Shown here one piece after another: positions 1-10,006 of a stretch of DNA of 64,000 bases. A program made the translations under genes and the position numbers. The first letter of the stretch is position 1, and every line of letters starts with the position of its first letter. The notes beneath the pieces are model-generated. The model was not told where the DNA came from. It searched no databases and worked only from the letters and a program-made list of their open reading frames with translations. The stretch is from Acidaminobacter hydrogenoformans DSM 2784 (lineage in GTDB: Bacteria; Bacillota; Clostridia; Peptostreptococcales; Acidaminobacteraceae), in NCBI RefSeq assembly GCF_900103005.1, contig NZ_FMWL01000014.1, forward strand, positions 30,825 through 94,824, read 5' to 3'.

Positions 1-370
1 CGGTTTTTGTTTTCTTGCCTTTTGACTTGACGCCGGGCGTTCTCAGCACATCATAGTAAAGCTTTTCAACCTCCTGAATGCCAACGCGCTCGTATCTTGT
101 CACGACGCCCTCCAAGTCTACGACTTCGAGAATAGGCTCCATATCGCAGTTGCCCATGCAGCCCGTCTGAAGCACCTTAATGTGGGCAGCCCGGTCCTGG
201 CCCATAAGATCCAGGAGCCGGGTCAGCGTTTGCCTGGCACCTGCCGTGATACCGCAGGTCGCCATGCCAATCCTCACAATGATTTTCTTATCGTTCCCGG
301 AGGTGTTACTGGCGTCAACAGCCCTCAGCGCTTCCGACCGTATTTTCGTCAATTCATCCAAAGATTTCAA
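1..370 (-). CDS. HndB-type [2Fe-2S] thioredoxin-fold ferredoxin subunit (3' end cut by the window edge)
   Basis: The frame reads leftwards from a TTG at 370-368 and is still open at base 1, so 123 codons are visible and the C-terminus is missing. The TTG is chosen because a G-rich Shine-Dalgarno stretch sits 8 bases upstream and the product then begins KSLDELTKIR, the usual opening of HndB-like proteins. A cysteine in ATCGITAGA (about residue 39) and two more in QTGCMGNCD (about residues 74-78) match the thioredoxin-like [2Fe-2S] ferredoxin family related to NuoE. Such proteins carry electrons in multi-subunit NAD(P)-linked or bifurcating [FeFe] hydrogenases; the partner subunits would lie beyond the left edge. 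The visible tail is lysine-rich. The family is fairly secure; the hydrogenase role is inferred. Confidence 0.75.
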   Translation of the reverse strand, partial: MKSLDELTKIRSEALRAVDASNTSGNDKKIIVRIGMATCGITAGARQTLTRLLDLMGQDRAAHIKVLQTGCMGNCDMEPILEVVDLEGVVTRYERVGIQEVEKLYYDVLRTPGVKSKGKKTKT

Positions 371-389
371 GTTGCAGTCCCCCCTATGG

Positions 390-2369
390 TCATTCCGACG
401 TCCCATGAAAATACTCAAATACCTTTTCAGCCGTCCTGCGATTCATGCCATCTACCTTGGCCAGCTCCTCCACTGAGGCTTCCCTGATTTTATCAATGCT
501 CTTAAAGTACTGCATCAGCCTGAGCCGTCGCTTTTCTCCGACACCATCAATCGCATCCAGAAGTGACTGGGTCATAGTCTTACTTCTCAGGGTCTTGTGA
601 TACTCCAGCGCAAAACGGTGAACCTCCTCCTGGATGCCCGCCAAAAACCGGTAGAGCTCTGGCTGTGTCCTTATTGGATAAAATTGCCCCCGGTAATAGA
701 GCTGATCCGTCCTATGGTAGTCGTCCTTCACAAGGCCGGCAATTTCCAGTTCAAGACCCAAAGCCTTCATGACATCCAGCACTGCATGCACATGTCCCTT
801 GCCGCCATCAATCAGGATCAGATCTGGAAAGTGAGAGAACTTGGCACCAATGGACGGCGCTCCCGAACCGCGCTGACCTATTCGGCCTTTATAGTGCCCC
901 CCTGACTCCGCTACGGCTTCTTCTTCCGTCGCCTCCGCCTCTTCCGCTTTTGAGCCCTGGCTTTCGACCAGCGCCTCCAGAGCCGCCTGTTCCTCAAGGC
1001 CCCGCCGGAACCGCCGGAATAAAATCTCCTGCATGGAGCCATAGTCATCTGCGCCCTCAATAGTCTTCACTTTAAAGCGCCTGTAATCCCTGGGTTTTTT
1101 TTTGCCGTCCTCAAATACCACCATGGAGCCCACCGAAAGAACCCCATAGATATTCGAAATGTCATAAGCCTCAATGCGCCGGAGACGGCCCTTCAGCCCC
1201 AGCATATCCTTCAAAGCCGTTTCAACCTGATCCGACTTTTCCCGCTCACGCAGGATCCGTTCCTCAAATTTCTCCAGATATTCACGAGCGTTTTCTCTCA
1301 CCAGCTCCAGCAGTTTTAGCTTGTCACCTCGCTGCGGTGTCGTCAGTTTGATTTTGAAGCTCGCCTTTTTGGCTAAAAACGCCTCCAGCAGCTCAAAATC
1401 CTCCGGCATACGCTCAACAACGATCTCTTTTGGAAATTCCGTGACATTGGCATAATACTGCAGGATAAAATCGTCCAATAAGACCTCTGGATCCTGAAAA
1501 TATTCTTCTTCAAAGACATATTCTTCTTTGCCTATCATTTTGCCGCCCCGGACTGTGAAAATCATGACGCAAATCCTCGCCTCCGTTGCCCAGCTGCCAA
1601 TAACGTCCTGGGAAACATCAGACTCATAGACCACCTTCTGCCGCTCCATCAGCTGATCAATGGCCATCAGCTGATTCCGGAGCTCTGCGGCCCTTTCAAA
1701 TTCCAGCGCTGCTGCAGCAGCCTTCATTTCTCCAGTCAGCTTCTCCCTCAAAAAATCAGTCTTGCCCCCGAGAAACTTCAAAATCTCGTCGATCATAGCA
1801 CGGTACGCATCTTGGTGCACGTTGCCCTGACAAGGCCCAAGACACTTGCGGATGTGGAAGTTCAGGCACGGCCGCTCCTCCATCTTTTCCAGCCGTCGGT
1901 TGCACTTCCTGATGGGATAAATCTCCTGCAGCGCTTCGATTGTCCTGCGCACCGCCTCCGCACTGGTATAGGGCCCAAAATAGCGCGACTTGTCCCTGGA
2001 CAGCTGTCGCGTCATGATCAGCCGCGGAAACGCCTCATCCACCGTTACCTTTATATAGGGATACTGCTTGTCGTCCCGCAGCAGGATATTAAACTTTGGC
2101 TTATACTGCTTGATCAGCGTCTGCTCGAGAATCAGCGCCTCCATTTCGGAGTCCGTCAGGATGTACTCGAACTCCTCGACCACCGCGACCATGCTCCGAA
2201 CCTTTGGCGCGTGGGAGTTCAGCGCCCTGAAGTACGAGGACACCCTCTGCTTCAAGCGCTTTGCCTTCCCCACATAGATCACGTTGCCCCATTTGTCCTT
2301 CATCAGATAGACGCCCGGCTTCTCCGGCACCTTCTTCACTTGCGCCTTTATGGCTTCCATGCGCGTCAT
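390..2369 (-). CDS. uvrC: UvrABC excinuclease subunit C
   Basis: UvrC makes both incisions around a lesion in nucleotide excision repair. The 659-residue product has the N-terminal GIY-YIG nuclease (GVY at 19-21, YVG at 32-34), a UVR motif near residues 210-240, the RNase H-like second nuclease (AYDISNIYG and LILIDGGKGH), and two C-terminal helix-hairpin-helix units ending in a KVDGMNRRTAEKV stretch. An acidic, glutamate-rich insert (EEAEATEEEA) lies before the RNase H-like motif. The start is the ATG at 2369 because GGAG sits 7 bases upstream; ATGs at 2375 and 2450 are in frame but the first is too close to GGAG and the second lacks a good site. uvrC stands apart from uvrBA, and its end lies 20 bases before the HndB-like gene, so the two may be co-transcribed. 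Confidence 0.96.
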   Translation of the reverse strand: MTRMEAIKAQVKKVPEKPGVYLMKDKWGNVIYVGKAKRLKQRVSSYFRALNSHAPKVRSMVAVVEEFEYILTDSEMEALILEQTLIKQYKPKFNILLRDDKQYPYIKVTVDEAFPRLIMTRQLSRDKSRYFGPYTSAEAVRRTIEALQEIYPIRKCNRRLEKMEERPCLNFHIRKCLGPCQGNVHQDAYRAMIDEILKFLGGKTDFLREKLTGEMKAAAAALEFERAAELRNQLMAIDQLMERQKVVYESDVSQDVIGSWATEARICVMIFTVRGGKMIGKEEYVFEEEYFQDPEVLLDDFILQYYANVTEFPKEIVVERMPEDFELLEAFLAKKASFKIKLTTPQRGDKLKLLELVRENAREYLEKFEERILREREKSDQVETALKDMLGLKGRLRRIEAYDISNIYGVLSVGSMVVFEDGKKKPRDYRRFKVKTIEGADDYGSMQEILFRRFRRGLEEQAALEALVESQGSKAEEAEATEEEAVAESGGHYKGRIGQRGSGAPSIGAKFSHFPDLILIDGGKGHVHAVLDVMKALGLELEIAGLVKDDYHRTDQLYYRGQFYPIRTQPELYRFLAGIQEEVHRFALEYHKTLRSKTMTQSLLDAIDGVGEKRRLRLMQYFKSIDKIREASVEELAKVDGMNRRTAEKVFEYFHGTSE

Positions 2370-2497
2370 AGTCATACTCCGTTTCTCATCTATAATCCCA
2401 CCGGGCCCAGTTAACGACAGGTTGCCGATGGTTCCTGTCCCCCAAACCAAACATTCATAAACAATTCTATCATATTTTCAGTTTGATTGGTGAATTT

Positions 2498-2509
2498 CAA
2501 CGTACGTTG
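2498..2509. promoter_or_regulatory. Perfect 12-bp palindrome between uvrC and the ferritin-like gene
   Basis: CAACGTACGTTG reads the same on both strands and lies in the 175-base region between divergent uvrC and the ferritin-like gene. It resembles the Gram-positive LexA box (GAAC-N4-GTTC) with the outer G and C exchanged, so it may be a weak SOS operator or the site of another dimeric regulator. Function is inferred only. Confidence 0.35.
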
Positions 2510-2544
2510 GGTAATAGGTTAACATCACAATGGGAGGTGTTTTC

Positions 2545-3027
2545 ATGAGTCTTTACGATCTTGCCGTCAAAATGGAAATGGACGGTGAACAGTATTATCT
2601 TGAACTCGCAAAAAACGCTGTGCATCCCGGCATCAAGGCTGTCTTTGAACTGATGGCAGCAGACGAACGCAAGCATTACGAAATTGTCAGCAACATCATT
2701 TCCGGCAGTGTTCACTTCATGGAAGGAACCAGCCTGGATACCCTCAAAAGTGTCTTTGCGAAAGCGCTCGAAAACAAGGAAAACCTCGAGATGCCGGAGC
2801 ATGCCTTCGAAGCTTATAACAAGGCTGCCGAAATGGAACGCCGCTCCATCGACTTTTATCGTGACGCCTACGAGAATACTAAGTCAGACCACGAAAAGAA
2901 AATTCTGATCGAGCTTCAAGAGGAAGAAAATCGACATCTTATGATCGTCGAAAATCTCGCAGAGTATGTCAGAAGACCTGAAGAATGGGTCGAATCCGCC
3001 GAGTTCAACCACATGATGGAATATTAA
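2545..3027 (+). CDS. Ferritin-like (rubrerythrin-type) di-iron protein
   Basis: A 160-residue four-helix protein with the iron ligands expected of the rubrerythrin/ferritin-like family: Glu15 in DGEQYY, Glu41-x-x-His44 in DERKH, and in the second half Glu in MERRSIDFY and E-x-x-H in EENRH. There is no C-terminal rubredoxin CxxC pair, so it is a stand-alone ferritin-like domain. Members usually store iron or reduce peroxide in anaerobes. The ATG at 2545 is preferred because GGGAGG lies 7 bases upstream; an ATG five codons earlier overlaps that site. It is one of five plus-strand genes, is divergent from uvrC, and is followed at once by a strong terminator, so it is probably monocistronic. Exact substrate unknown. 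Confidence 0.85.
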   Translation: MSLYDLAVKMEMDGEQYYLELAKNAVHPGIKAVFELMAADERKHYEIVSNIISGSVHFMEGTSLDTLKSVFAKALENKENLEMPEHAFEAYNKAAEMERRSIDFYRDAYENTKSDHEKKILIELQEEENRHLMIVENLAEYVRRPEEWVESAEFNHMMEY

Positions 3028-3037
3028 TCGACAAAAA

Positions 3038-3098
3038 GAAGGAAATTGGCACAGCTGAGTCACTTCAAGACTTCCAGGCTGTTCCAATTTCCTTTTTT
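3038..3098 (+). terminator. Rho-independent terminator of the ferritin-like gene
   Basis: AAGGAAATTGG at 3039-3049 pairs exactly with CCAATTTCCTT at 3084-3094, followed by a T-rich run. The loop is long (34 bases) and contains further pairing (ACAGC/GCTGT). The hairpin begins 11 bases after the stop codon. Confidence 0.8.
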
Positions 3099-3122
3099 AT
3101 TTGAGCGAAAACGTCAAGGCCT

Positions 3123-3782
3123 TCAGACCCGCCGAATCAGTTTAGCCTGCTCCAAATAAGCGCAGACCGGTTCCTCAAGGTCCTTAGGCAGGCGCAGGCG
3201 AAGGCGCCCGCCCAATCCCTTCAATTTCAGGGTCAAAAGCGCTCCTTGAAGTGAGTAGGATTCGAACTCTTCATATAAATAAATCCCATTGGTCGTCATA
3301 GCCTTGCTGTTCAATCCATAGTGCTTTCGAAAATTCACGCCCCGCACCAGGATAATATCGTGCTGAAAATCCGCCCTGGCTAACTTGCCGCTGATGACCA
3401 GCAGAATCTCTGTCACTGCAATCCACGCCACAACGCTTATTATGATAATACGCGTCTCAATCTGATCGAGCTGAAAAAGCGGCACAAGTCCTGTCAAAGC
3501 AATCATAGCCACGGTGAGGATCCTGTCATAAAGCGGCGTTTCACCGGTCTTTAAAGAAAACCGGAATTTGTAAAGATCCGCTGCCTGACGGCATAAGGCC
3601 TCACTGATGGTCAAATAAATCAGGGGCTGGAAGACAAGGAAGCTGAACAGCCCGAAATGCCATGCTACAAGCCTGTCGCTTTCGAAGGGTTCAGGGATCA
3701 GAATGAAGGAAACCAGCACAAAGAAAAACGCGGCGACAAAACTGAAGGTCGCTAAAAAACTCCTGCTCAGTCGTCTTTTCAT
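3123..3782 (-). CDS. Unrecognised membrane protein coupled to uvrA
   Basis: I do not recognise this 219-residue protein. It has a basic N-terminus (KRRLSR) and about four hydrophobic segments (near residues 10-30, 42-62, 90-106 and 112-131), then a soluble C-terminal part of roughly 85 residues with alternating beta-like strands ([18 protein letters not shown]) that could be a PH-like domain. Its ATG overlaps the uvrA stop codon in ATGA, so translation is probably coupled to uvrA and it is the last gene of the uvrB-uvrA operon. Nothing in the sequence ties it to repair; the shared operon could mean a role in damage stress or simple hitch-hiking. Confidence 0.7.
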   Translation of the reverse strand: MKRRLSRSFLATFSFVAAFFFVLVSFILIPEPFESDRLVAWHFGLFSFLVFQPLIYLTISEALCRQAADLYKFRFSLKTGETPLYDRILTVAMIALTGLVPLFQLDQIETRIIIISVVAWIAVTEILLVISGKLARADFQHDIILVRGVNFRKHYGLNSKAMTTNGIYLYEEFESYSLQGALLTLKLKGLGGRLRLRLPKDLEEPVCAYLEQAKLIRRV

Positions 3783-6742
3783 GTGGTCTTCTTCCTCGCT
3801 TTTCGTTTAGGTTTGATCGTTGTCGCTTGATCTGAAGCTTTCCCGGCATCCTCTAAAGGCACGGCTTCATTTGCGGCTTCCTGAGACGGCAACGCATTCC
3901 AAAGAGGTTCCTTCTCAAGTATTGGCCTCAGGTATTGGCCAGTATAGGAGCCTACACAGCGTGCCACCTGCTCAGGTGTTCCTGCTGCCACCACTTCGCC
4001 GCCTTTGTCGCCGCCATCAGGCCCAAGATCTATGATATAGTCCGCGGATTTTATGACGTCGAGGTTATGCTCAATAATCACAACCGTATTGCCGCCCTCC
4101 ACCAACCGGTCAAGGACTTTGATCAGATGGTGGACGTCCGCGACATGCAGGCCCGTTGTAGGCTCGTCGAGGATATAAAGCGTCCTGCCCGTACTGACTT
4201 TGCTTAGCTCCGTGGCCAGCTTGACCCGCTGTGCCTCACCGCCGGAGAGCTCTGTAGAAGGCTGCCCGAGCTTGATATAATCCAGGCCGACCTCATGAAC
4301 TGCCTTAATTTTGCGCTTAATTTTTGGAATGCTGTCAAAGAAGGCAAGTGCCTCCTCGACGTTCATATCAAGAACATCAGCAATACTCTTGCCCTTGTAT
4401 TTCACCTCCAGCGTCTCCCGGTTGTAGCGCTTGCCTTTACAGACGTCGCACTGGACATAGACGTCCGGCAGGAAGTGCATCTCAATCTTCAGGATGCCGT
4501 CACCCCGGCAGGCTTCGCAGCGGCCGCCCTTGACGTTGAAACTGAAGCGGCCCTTTTGGTAGCCCCGCATCTTGGCTTCCGGTACCCTGGCGAAAAGGTC
4601 ACGGATTGGGTCGAATACGCCGGTGTAAGTCGCCGGATTCGAGCGCGGCGTACGGCCTATAGGCGACTGGTCAATGTCTATGATTTTGTCAATCTCCTCG
4701 AGACCTTCAATGCTGAGGTGCCGGCCGGGTTTAACCCGGGTGCCGTTGATTTTGACAGCAGCGCTCTTATACAAAATTTCATTGATCAGGGAGCTCTTCC
4801 CTGAGCCGGAAACGCCTGTGACACAGGTCATCACGCCTCTTGGAATCTGGACGTCAATGCCTCTCAGATTATTCTCACTCGCGCCGAGGATCCTTATCCA
4901 CTGACCATTTGGACTGCGGCGCTTCTCAGGCAGCTCGACCTTTTTTCGGCCGGAAAGGTACTGACCGGTGATAGAGGTCTCGCTGACCATAAGCTCGGGC
5001 ACTTTTCCCGAAAAGGTCACTTCACCGCCGTGGATCCCAGCCCCAGGTCCCATATCTATGACATGGTCCGCCGCCATAATGGTTTCCTCGTCATGCTCGA
5101 CCACCAGCAGGGTGTTGCCAATATCCGTCAGGTTTCTCAAGGTTTTCAGCAGCTTGCTGTTGTCCTTCTGGTGCAATCCTATAGACGGTTCGTCCAAAAT
5201 ATAGAGAACGCCCACCAAACCGGAGCCAATCTGCGTCGCAAGGCGGATCCGCTGAGACTCACCGCCAGACAAGGTACCGGCTGTTCTCGACAGCGTCAGA
5301 TAGTCGAGGCCAACGTCTTTAAGGAAGTTTAGGCGCCCACCTATTTCTTTGACAATGGGCTCAGAAATCGCTTTTTTCATTGCGTCGAGCTCGACGCGTC
5401 CAAAGAAGTCAACCAGATCCCGAACGGCCATCTCCGTCATTTCATGGATGTTGATCCCGCCAAAGCGGACAGCAAGGACTTCATCCTTGAGCCGCGCGCC
5501 GTGGCATTTTTCACAGGGTTCAAGGCTCATGAACTCGCTGAACCACTCCCGCATATTGTCAGACTGGCTCTCGTTATAGCGCCGCTGAATGTTGGGAACA
5601 ATCCCCTCAAAGGTCGCTTTGTATTTCTTGTAACCGCCAAAACGGCTGTCAAAAAAGATCTCAAACTCATGAGTCCCAGAGCCGTAAAGAATTGTCTCAA
5701 GAGTTTCAGGTTTCAGCTTTTCAACCGGTGTCTCCTCTGATTCTTCAAAATGGTCCAGAATCGCTTTGATCATCTGAGGGAAAAAGGTCTCCTGGCCACT
5801 ATTGGCGACCGGTGCTATTGCGCCCTCTTTCACAGAAAGCTTCCGGTTCGGAATGACCAGCTCAGGATCGATCTTCTGCAAATAGCCTATGCCTTTACAG
5901 TGCTCACAGGCGCCATAGGGCGCGTTGAACGAAAACATTCGGGGCTCCATTTCCGGAATGCCAAGGCCGTGCTCCGGACAGGCAAACTGCGTGTTGAAGA
6001 CAAGATCCTCACCCTCCAGGATATTGACCACTACCAAATCACCCGTCAGCTTTAGGGCGGTTTCCACCGAATCGGAAAGTCTTTGCTGAATGCCCTCCCG
6101 GACAACCAGCCGGTCAATGACCACCTCTATCATGTGCTTTTGGGTCTTGCTCAGCTCAATATCTTCTGAAGCTTCCCGAATCACACCGTCTATCCGGACT
6201 CGGACAAAGCCTTCCTTTCGAATCGATTCAAGTTCTTTTTTGTGTTCGCCCTTTTTGCTTCGAACGACTGGGGCCAGCACTTGAATCTTTGTCCCCTCTG
6301 GAAGACCCATCACCCTGTCCACGATCTGATCCACAGTTTGCTGAGAGATTTCTACGCCGCAGACTGGACAATGGGGTGTGCCTGCTCTGGCGTACAAGAG
6401 CCGCAGATAATCATAAATCTCTGTGACTGTGCCAACAGTGGATCTTGGATTACGGCTCGTTGTCTTCTGATCTATAGAAATTGCCGGGGAAAGTCCGCTG
6501 ATGGATTCCACATTAGGCTTCTCCATTTGTCCGAGAAATTGACGGGCATAGGCCGACAAGCTCTCCACATACCGCCGCTGACCCTCAGCGTAAATCGTGT
6601 CAAAGGCCAGGGAAGATTTGCCGGATCCGCTTAGACCCGTAATGACGACCAGTTCATCTCTGGGTATGTCTATATCGATATTTTTCAGGTTGTGCTCCTT
6701 GGCACCCCTGATTTCAAGTTGATTCTTACTCACCTGTGTCAC
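3779..6742 (-). CDS. uvrA: UvrABC excinuclease subunit A
   Basis: UvrA is the ABC-type damage sensor that loads UvrB. The 987 residues include two nucleotide-binding modules: Walker [10 protein letters not shown] near residue 36 and GVSGSGKSS in the second half, with [14 protein letters not shown] and [14 protein letters not shown] signatures. Zinc-binding segments are seen at ACPEHG...GACEHCKG (C-x2-H then C-x2-C, a pattern also found in other Bacillota) and at CEACRGDG...[10 protein letters not shown]. The C-terminus is extended by a lysine/arginine-rich tail (KPKRKARKK). The start overlaps the uvrB stop in ATGA, so uvrB and uvrA are translationally coupled. Regulation is likely through the uvrB promoter and its LexA-type box. 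Confidence 0.97.
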   Translation of the reverse strand: MTQVSKNQLEIRGAKEHNLKNIDIDIPRDELVVITGLSGSGKSSLAFDTIYAEGQRRYVESLSAYARQFLGQMEKPNVESISGLSPAISIDQKTTSRNPRSTVGTVTEIYDYLRLLYARAGTPHCPVCGVEISQQTVDQIVDRVMGLPEGTKIQVLAPVVRSKKGEHKKELESIRKEGFVRVRIDGVIREASEDIELSKTQKHMIEVVIDRLVVREGIQQRLSDSVETALKLTGDLVVVNILEGEDLVFNTQFACPEHGLGIPEMEPRMFSFNAPYGACEHCKGIGYLQKIDPELVIPNRKLSVKEGAIAPVANSGQETFFPQMIKAILDHFEESEETPVEKLKPETLETILYGSGTHEFEIFFDSRFGGYKKYKATFEGIVPNIQRRYNESQSDNMREWFSEFMSLEPCEKCHGARLKDEVLAVRFGGINIHEMTEMAVRDLVDFFGRVELDAMKKAISEPIVKEIGGRLNFLKDVGLDYLTLSRTAGTLSGGESQRIRLATQIGSGLVGVLYILDEPSIGLHQKDNSKLLKTLRNLTDIGNTLLVVEHDEETIMAADHVIDMGPGAGIHGGEVTFSGKVPELMVSETSITGQYLSGRKKVELPEKRRSPNGQWIRILGASENNLRGIDVQIPRGVMTCVTGVSGSGKSSLINEILYKSAAVKINGTRVKPGRHLSIEGLEEIDKIIDIDQSPIGRTPRSNPATYTGVFDPIRDLFARVPEAKMRGYQKGRFSFNVKGGRCEACRGDGILKIEMHFLPDVYVQCDVCKGKRYNRETLEVKYKGKSIADVLDMNVEEALAFFDSIPKIKRKIKAVHEVGLDYIKLGQPSTELSGGEAQRVKLATELSKVSTGRTLYILDEPTTGLHVADVHHLIKVLDRLVEGGNTVVIIEHNLDVIKSADYIIDLGPDGGDKGGEVVAAGTPEQVARCVGSYTGQYLRPILEKEPLWNALPSQEAANEAVPLEDAGKASDQATTIKPKRKARKKTT

Positions 6743-8709
6743 CTCAATTTTTTCTTAAGCGCCTGAATTTTATCCCTCAGCACAGCGGCCTTCTCGAATT
6801 CCAGATTGGCTGAAGCGACGTACATTTCGTTCTCCAGATCCTCGATCATTCTCTCCAGGTCGGCAGAATCCAGGATCAATGCCTCGATCTCAGGATCAAG
6901 TCCCTCTTCAGCGACCTCGGTCGCTTCAATGATTGAGCGGATCGATTTCACAATACCTTTCGGGGTAATGTTGTGATCCAGGTTGTAGGCATGCTGAATC
7001 TCTCTTCTGCGGTTGGTCTCGTCAATTGCCCGCTGCATGGACCCCGTAAAGACATCCGCGTACATGATAACCCGGCCGTCAATATTTCTCGCCGCCCTGC
7101 CAATCGTTTGGATCAAAGACGTTTCTGACCTCAGGAAGCCTTCTTTATCCGCATCCAGTATAGCGATCAGGGATACCTCCGGCAGATCCAAACCCTCCCG
7201 CAGGAGGTTGATCCCAATCAGTACGTCAAACTCCCCTACCCTGAGCCCGCGAATGATCTTGTTCCGATCCAGCGTCTCAACTTCAGAGTGCATGTATCTG
7301 ACCTTGATATCCATTTTTTTAAAGTACTCCGTCAGATCCTCCGCCATTTTTTTGGTCAATGTTGTCACAAGGACTCTCTCTTTTCGGGCGACCCTTATGA
7401 GGATTTCCGAATACAAGTCGTCGATTTGACCCTTGACCGGCCGCACCTCAATGTGCGGATCCAGGAGGCCTGTAGGACGGATGATTTGCTCAACCACCTG
7501 ACTGCTCCTGTTCAGCTCATAGGCGCTTGGCGTTGCGCTGACGTACAGGATCTTGTCCAAAACGTTTTCAAATTCATCAAAGCTCAGGGGACGGTTATCC
7601 AGAGCAGACGGCAAGCGAAAACCATAATCTACCAGAGTATGTTTTCTGGACTGGTCTCCGCCATACATGCCCCGAACTTGCGGTAAGGTCACATGGGACT
7701 CGTCAATGACCATCAAAAAATCCTCCGGGAAATAATCAATGAGCGTAAACGGCCGGCTTCCAGGAGGCCTGCCCGACAAGATCCTCGAGTAGTTCTCAAT
7801 CCCCTGACAGAAGCCCATTTCCCGCAGCATCTCAATGTCATAACGCGTCCGCTGCTCAATGCGCTGGGCCTCCAAAAATTTCCCTTCATCCTTATAGAAC
7901 TTGAGCCGTTCTTCAAGCTCCTGTTCTATGACGGAGATGGCCGCTTCAATTTTTTCCTTGCTCGTCACGTAGTGGGACCTTGGGAAAATGGAAATATGCT
8001 TCCTGTTGCCCAGAATCTCCCCGGTGAGAACGTTGACCTCAGCAATTCTTTCGATCTCATCCCCAAAAAGCTCCACTCTTATAGCGCTTTCTTCAGAAGC
8101 GGCAGGGAAGATTTCAATAACGTCGCCCCTGACCCTGAAAGTGCCTCGAGTAAATGCAATGTCATTTCTCACATATTGAATCTCGACCAGCTTCGACAAG
8201 ATTTCCTCGCGGGATTTAACCATGCCGGGACGGAGAGACAGCACCATGCTGTTGTAGTCAATTGGGTCCCCCAGACCATAGATGCACGAAACCGACGCGA
8301 CAATGATCACGTCACTGCGCTCAAACAGCGCCGCTGTCGCCGAGTGTCGCAGCTTGTCTATTTCGTCATTGATCGACGAATCCTTTTCAATAAAGGTGTC
8401 GCTGTGCACGACATAAGCTTCCGGCTGGTAATAATCATAATAACTGACGAAATACTCCACCGCGTTGTTTGGGAAAAACTCCCGAAACTCGCTGCAGAGC
8501 TGAGCTGCCAGCGTTTTGTTGTGGGCCAGCACCAAGGTTGGCTTTTGTATCTTCTCAATCAGATTAGCCACCGTAAAAGTCTTTCCAGACCCTGTGACCC
8601 CAAGCAAAACCTGTTCCTTCATGCCGCTTTCGAACCCGGATGCCAGCTTTGCAATTGCCGTGGGCTGATCTCCCGTAGGCTTGTATTCTGAAACGACTTG
8701 AAAAGTCAT
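6739..8709 (-). CDS. uvrB: UvrABC excinuclease subunit B
   Basis: UvrB verifies the lesion and recruits UvrC. The 656-residue protein has Walker A GVTGSGKT (about residue 39), the strand-clamping beta-hairpin segment around [11 protein letters not shown], the DESHV helicase box, helicase motifs V-VI (IGRAARN) and a C-terminal UVR domain ([11 protein letters not shown]) that contacts UvrC. The ATG follows GAGGTG by 5 bases. It is the first gene of the uvrB-uvrA-membrane protein operon and has its own sigma-A promoter and SOS-like box directly upstream. Confidence 0.97.
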   Translation of the reverse strand: MTFQVVSEYKPTGDQPTAIAKLASGFESGMKEQVLLGVTGSGKTFTVANLIEKIQKPTLVLAHNKTLAAQLCSEFREFFPNNAVEYFVSYYDYYQPEAYVVHSDTFIEKDSSINDEIDKLRHSATAALFERSDVIIVASVSCIYGLGDPIDYNSMVLSLRPGMVKSREEILSKLVEIQYVRNDIAFTRGTFRVRGDVIEIFPAASEESAIRVELFGDEIERIAEVNVLTGEILGNRKHISIFPRSHYVTSKEKIEAAISVIEQELEERLKFYKDEGKFLEAQRIEQRTRYDIEMLREMGFCQGIENYSRILSGRPPGSRPFTLIDYFPEDFLMVIDESHVTLPQVRGMYGGDQSRKHTLVDYGFRLPSALDNRPLSFDEFENVLDKILYVSATPSAYELNRSSQVVEQIIRPTGLLDPHIEVRPVKGQIDDLYSEILIRVARKERVLVTTLTKKMAEDLTEYFKKMDIKVRYMHSEVETLDRNKIIRGLRVGEFDVLIGINLLREGLDLPEVSLIAILDADKEGFLRSETSLIQTIGRAARNIDGRVIMYADVFTGSMQRAIDETNRRREIQHAYNLDHNITPKGIVKSIRSIIEATEVAEEGLDPEIEALILDSADLERMIEDLENEMYVASANLEFEKAAVLRDKIQALKKKLR

Positions 8710-8727
8710 TTGATCACCTCGTTATCC

Positions 8728-8739
8728 AAACGTTTGTTC
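8728..8739 (-). promoter_or_regulatory. LexA (SOS) box in front of uvrB
   Basis: The minus strand reads GAACAAACGTTT, which fits the Gram-positive LexA/DinR consensus CGAACRNRYGTTYC at every core position (GAAC, R-N-R-Y, GTT, Y). It lies just downstream of the uvrB -10 element, where bound LexA would block the polymerase. uvrBA is an SOS operon in Bacillus, which supports the reading. Confidence 0.7.
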
Positions 8740-8746
8740 CCTAACT

Positions 8747-8776
8747 ATTATACTCCTCGAACCCTTTACCCGTCAA
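8747..8776 (-). promoter_or_regulatory. Sigma-A promoter of uvrB
   Basis: On the minus strand a TTGACG -35 element (8771-8776) and a perfect TATAAT -10 element (8747-8752) are separated by 18 bases. The LexA-type box starts 8 bases downstream of the -10. Confidence 0.8.
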
Positions 8777-8781
8777 ATAGG

Positions 8782-8806
8782 TTGGTTGGGGACAGTCCCC
8801 AACCAA
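8782..8806. repeat. 25-bp perfect palindrome with GGGGACAGTCCCC core
   Basis: Two 12-base arms (TTGGTTGGGGAC and its exact complement) flank a single A. It sits 5 bases upstream of the uvrB -35 and 85 bases beyond the end of the AI-2E family gene. Related shorter copies occur between genes at 2430-2448, 38446-38455, 44776-44786 and 58925-58937, so it is probably a dispersed intergenic element rather than a uvrB operator. There is no T-run to make it an ordinary terminator. Confidence 0.75.
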
Positions 8807-8890
8807 ATTTCAAAACACACCTCGAGAATCGTTCTCAATTGCGCCAAAGCTGGAAAAGGACCCCAGCGCGCCAGGGTCCAATTTTGTCCG

Positions 8891-10006
8891 TCAGGAAATC
8901 ACAATGCCTTTTTCCTCAAGACGGCGATCTACATGACGGCGATAATAATTTCTGATGACTGCCGCCGTCGGAACTGCCAGGAACATTCCGAGCAGCCCAA
9001 ACAACCCACCGCCCAGCAAAATGGCAAGAATGATCATGAACGGTTTTACGCCTACAGAATCTCCAAGAATCTTCGGTCCAAGTATATAGCCGTCAAATTG
9101 CTGCAGCACCAAAATGAACAGCAGCACCCACAGAGATTGGATTGGGCTGTAGAACAGGGTGATCAATACAGCTGGAACCGCGCCAATAAACGGTCCAAAA
9201 TACGGGATCATGTTCGTAACACCAACGATCAGCGCCAACAGAATTGGATACCGGATCCCCATGAAAATCAAACCAAAGTAAGCCAAAATACCAATTATTG
9301 CGGAATCAACAATCTTTCCAATGATAAACTTCGTAAACATACGATCACTTTCATGCACAAAACCGCACAAGCCCTCCGCCGTTTCTTTATCAAAATGTGC
9401 GTAGGCTGATCTCTTGATGCTGGAGATAAATTTTTCTTTGTCCTTAAGCAAGTATATGGATAAAATCAGACCAATCACAAACTTGAAAATACTGTTCGCG
9501 AAACCGAGAACCCCAAAGAACATGGCGCTGACAGCCGTGTCTAAATTTTCACTGATGGTGCTCAGCATGTTGTCCAAGCTCCACCGTTCCAAAAATTTTT
9601 CCAAGTCGAAAAATTCAAAGCTCTCAATGCGCACAGACGCGTCCAGCAGAAATCTCCTCAAGGACTCAAAATAGGCCGGCCCATTGTCTATGATGTCCTG
9701 GATGCTCGCAGCTATACTCGGGACTATGCCCGTCATGGCCAAGTAAAGGATCCAGGCCGCAATCGCGTACGTCGCCACCAAACTCATCATCCTTGGCAAA
9801 CGAAGGAATTTCTCCAAGTTTTTCATCAGCGGATTCAAAATATACGCAATTCCAAAGCCCCATACAAAGGGCATAAGCAATCCGACGAGCAGCTTCACAA
9901 AAGACCAGACGCTGACGTAGTTCTCTACAATTTTAAAAAGGATCAAACTGATGAATAATACTGGCAGCCACTCCAAATGCATGACGCGAAGCAGATGTTT
10001 TTTCAA
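8891..10006 (-). CDS. AI-2E family (PerM/YtvI-like) transporter
   Basis: A 371-residue integral membrane protein with about eight hydrophobic segments. The arrangement, including the GFGIAYILNPL segment near the N-terminus and a C-terminal half with GVTNMIPYFGPFIGAVPA and GLFGLLGMFLAVP, is that of the AI-2E exporter/PerM (UPF0118) family. Substrates differ between members (autoinducer-2, sporulation-related, Na+/H+), so none is assigned. The start is a TTG that overlaps the ctpA stop (TTGA) and is preceded by AGGAGG at 7 bases. It is last in a ctpA-transporter pair. Confidence 0.88.
   Translation of the reverse strand: MKKHLLRVMHLEWLPVLFISLILFKIVENYVSVWSFVKLLVGLLMPFVWGFGIAYILNPLMKNLEKFLRLPRMMSLVATYAIAAWILYLAMTGIVPSIAASIQDIIDNGPAYFESLRRFLLDASVRIESFEFFDLEKFLERWSLDNMLSTISENLDTAVSAMFFGVLGFANSIFKFVIGLILSIYLLKDKEKFISSIKRSAYAHFDKETAEGLCGFVHESDRMFTKFIIGKIVDSAIIGILAYFGLIFMGIRYPILLALIVGVTNMIPYFGPFIGAVPAVLITLFYSPIQSLWVLLFILVLQQFDGYILGPKILGDSVGVKPFMIILAILLGGGLFGLLGMFLAVPTAAVIRNYYRRHVDRRLEEKGIVIS

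Noticed and set aside
7693..8691. 332-residue open frame on the plus strand
   Set aside because: It lies wholly antisense to uvrB and shows no recognisable domain; it is a shadow of the coding strand.
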